From assembly GCA_947470895.1 (NCBI GenBank), contig CANIVF010000011.1:1-64000 (forward strand): a stretch of DNA of 64,000 nucleotides, in the 5' to 3' direction. Positions 63,718 through 64,000 of the stretch are shown here, in pieces. A program made the position numbers and the translations under genes. How positions within the stretch are numbered: the stretch's first letter is position 1; every line of letters begins with the position of its first letter. The DNA is from Bacteroidota bacterium (GTDB taxonomy: Bacteria > Bacteroidota > Bacteroidia > Cytophagales > Cyclobacteriaceae). The notes beneath the pieces are model-generated. The model had not been told where the DNA came from, made no database searches, and was given only the letters and a program-made list of their open reading frames with translations.

Positions 63718-64000
63718 AACAGACCTTTTTTTATAAAAATACTCAGATACACTCTGTGCGTTAATAGGTTAATCGGTAACTGGAGATTCCGGACAACGTG
63801 CCCGCATGTTCGTTGTTCCTTTTATGACAAAAGATGAGGATCTTTCCATTAAGATGAAACAGCGTCCTAAATTATTTAGCGGAATTAGGTGACTCACTTA
63901 TTTTACGATTTTTTTTTGTTTCCAAATCAAGGCTTCCATTTTTAGCTATGTAGTAATTAGACCACGTGGTTTATTTTATTCCTCTTGAAGACTACAGTAG
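63718..64000. other. window edge, upstream of the FG-GAP gene
   Basis: It contains dispersed repeat copy R4 and no gene start. The region may hold the promoter of the FG-GAP gene on the minus strand. Confidence 0.4.
63803..63960 (+). repeat. dispersed intergenic repeat, copy R4
   Basis: CGCATGTTCGTTGTTCCTTT, TTCCATTAAGATGAAACAGC, AGCGGAATTAGGTGACTCAC and a TTCCATTTTTAGCTATGTAG end match copy R3 in order. It lies some 26 kb from the other copies. Confidence 0.7.

Overview
The window looks like a Bacteroidota chromosome, most likely a Cytophagales-type free-living bacterium. The evidence is a SusC/SusD pair driven by an ECF sigma factor and FecR anti-sigma factor, a secreted protein with a C-terminal gliding-motility/type IX secretion sorting domain, a DUF5690 carrier, CotH-like proteins, PVC-type heme dehydrogenase-like proteins and AT-rich leaders without Shine-Dalgarno sites. 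No rRNA and no complete insertion sequence is present. The taxon and all functions are inferred from reading the sequence; no database search was run.

Region 1 (1-23.3 kb) is dense core-like sequence. It holds tesA divergent from a ybbA-ybbP-type ABC pair, a large type IX-secreted repeat protein, and a four-gene minus-strand cluster for surface-glycan O-acylation (YdcF-like, two SGNH hydrolases, MBOAT). It continues with an unusual TerB-FHA-ABCG fusion transporter, a lipoprotein, a single-domain response regulator, a DUF5690 transporter, a divergent pair of CotH-like proteins, an orphan Pycsar-type membrane protein (DUF5706), a bestrophin-like protein, two tandem 33-residue membrane micropeptides with their own terminator, and a TerB-like protein.

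Region 2 (23.3-42.9 kb) starts around a tRNA(CAU) gene and is accessory. It is gene-poor and full of relics: decayed IS21-type ends and an istB tail, an IS3 transposase tail, 3' and 5' pieces of group II introns, gene fragments of a type ISP restriction enzyme and of exonuclease VII, a second SRAP gene fragment, and a dispersed non-coding repeat. Intact genes here include a caspase-FISUMP protein, a MORN-variant lipoprotein, a DUF6150 repeat protein, and a tight operon of three unknown small proteins plus an SRAP (YedK/HMCES) protein. That operon sits behind a palindromic operator and between two copies of a terminal-inverted-repeat element. Most striking is a tandem duplication of a two-gene module: a secreted caspase-like protein followed by a secreted staphylococcal-type nuclease.

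Region 3 (42.9-63.7 kb) is a sugar-oxidation and uptake locus. It runs ECF sigma factor, FecR, SusC with an STN signalling domain, SusD, terminator, then a GMC oxidoreductase, its gluconate 2-dehydrogenase subunit-3-like partner, a carbohydrate-binding-like secreted protein and two large PVC-type heme proteins (propeller, HEAT, CxxCH). A convergent FG-GAP/ASPIC lipoprotein follows. A reasonable reading is that a glycan or glycoside enters through SusCD, is oxidised in the periplasm by the GMC complex, and electrons pass to c-type heme.
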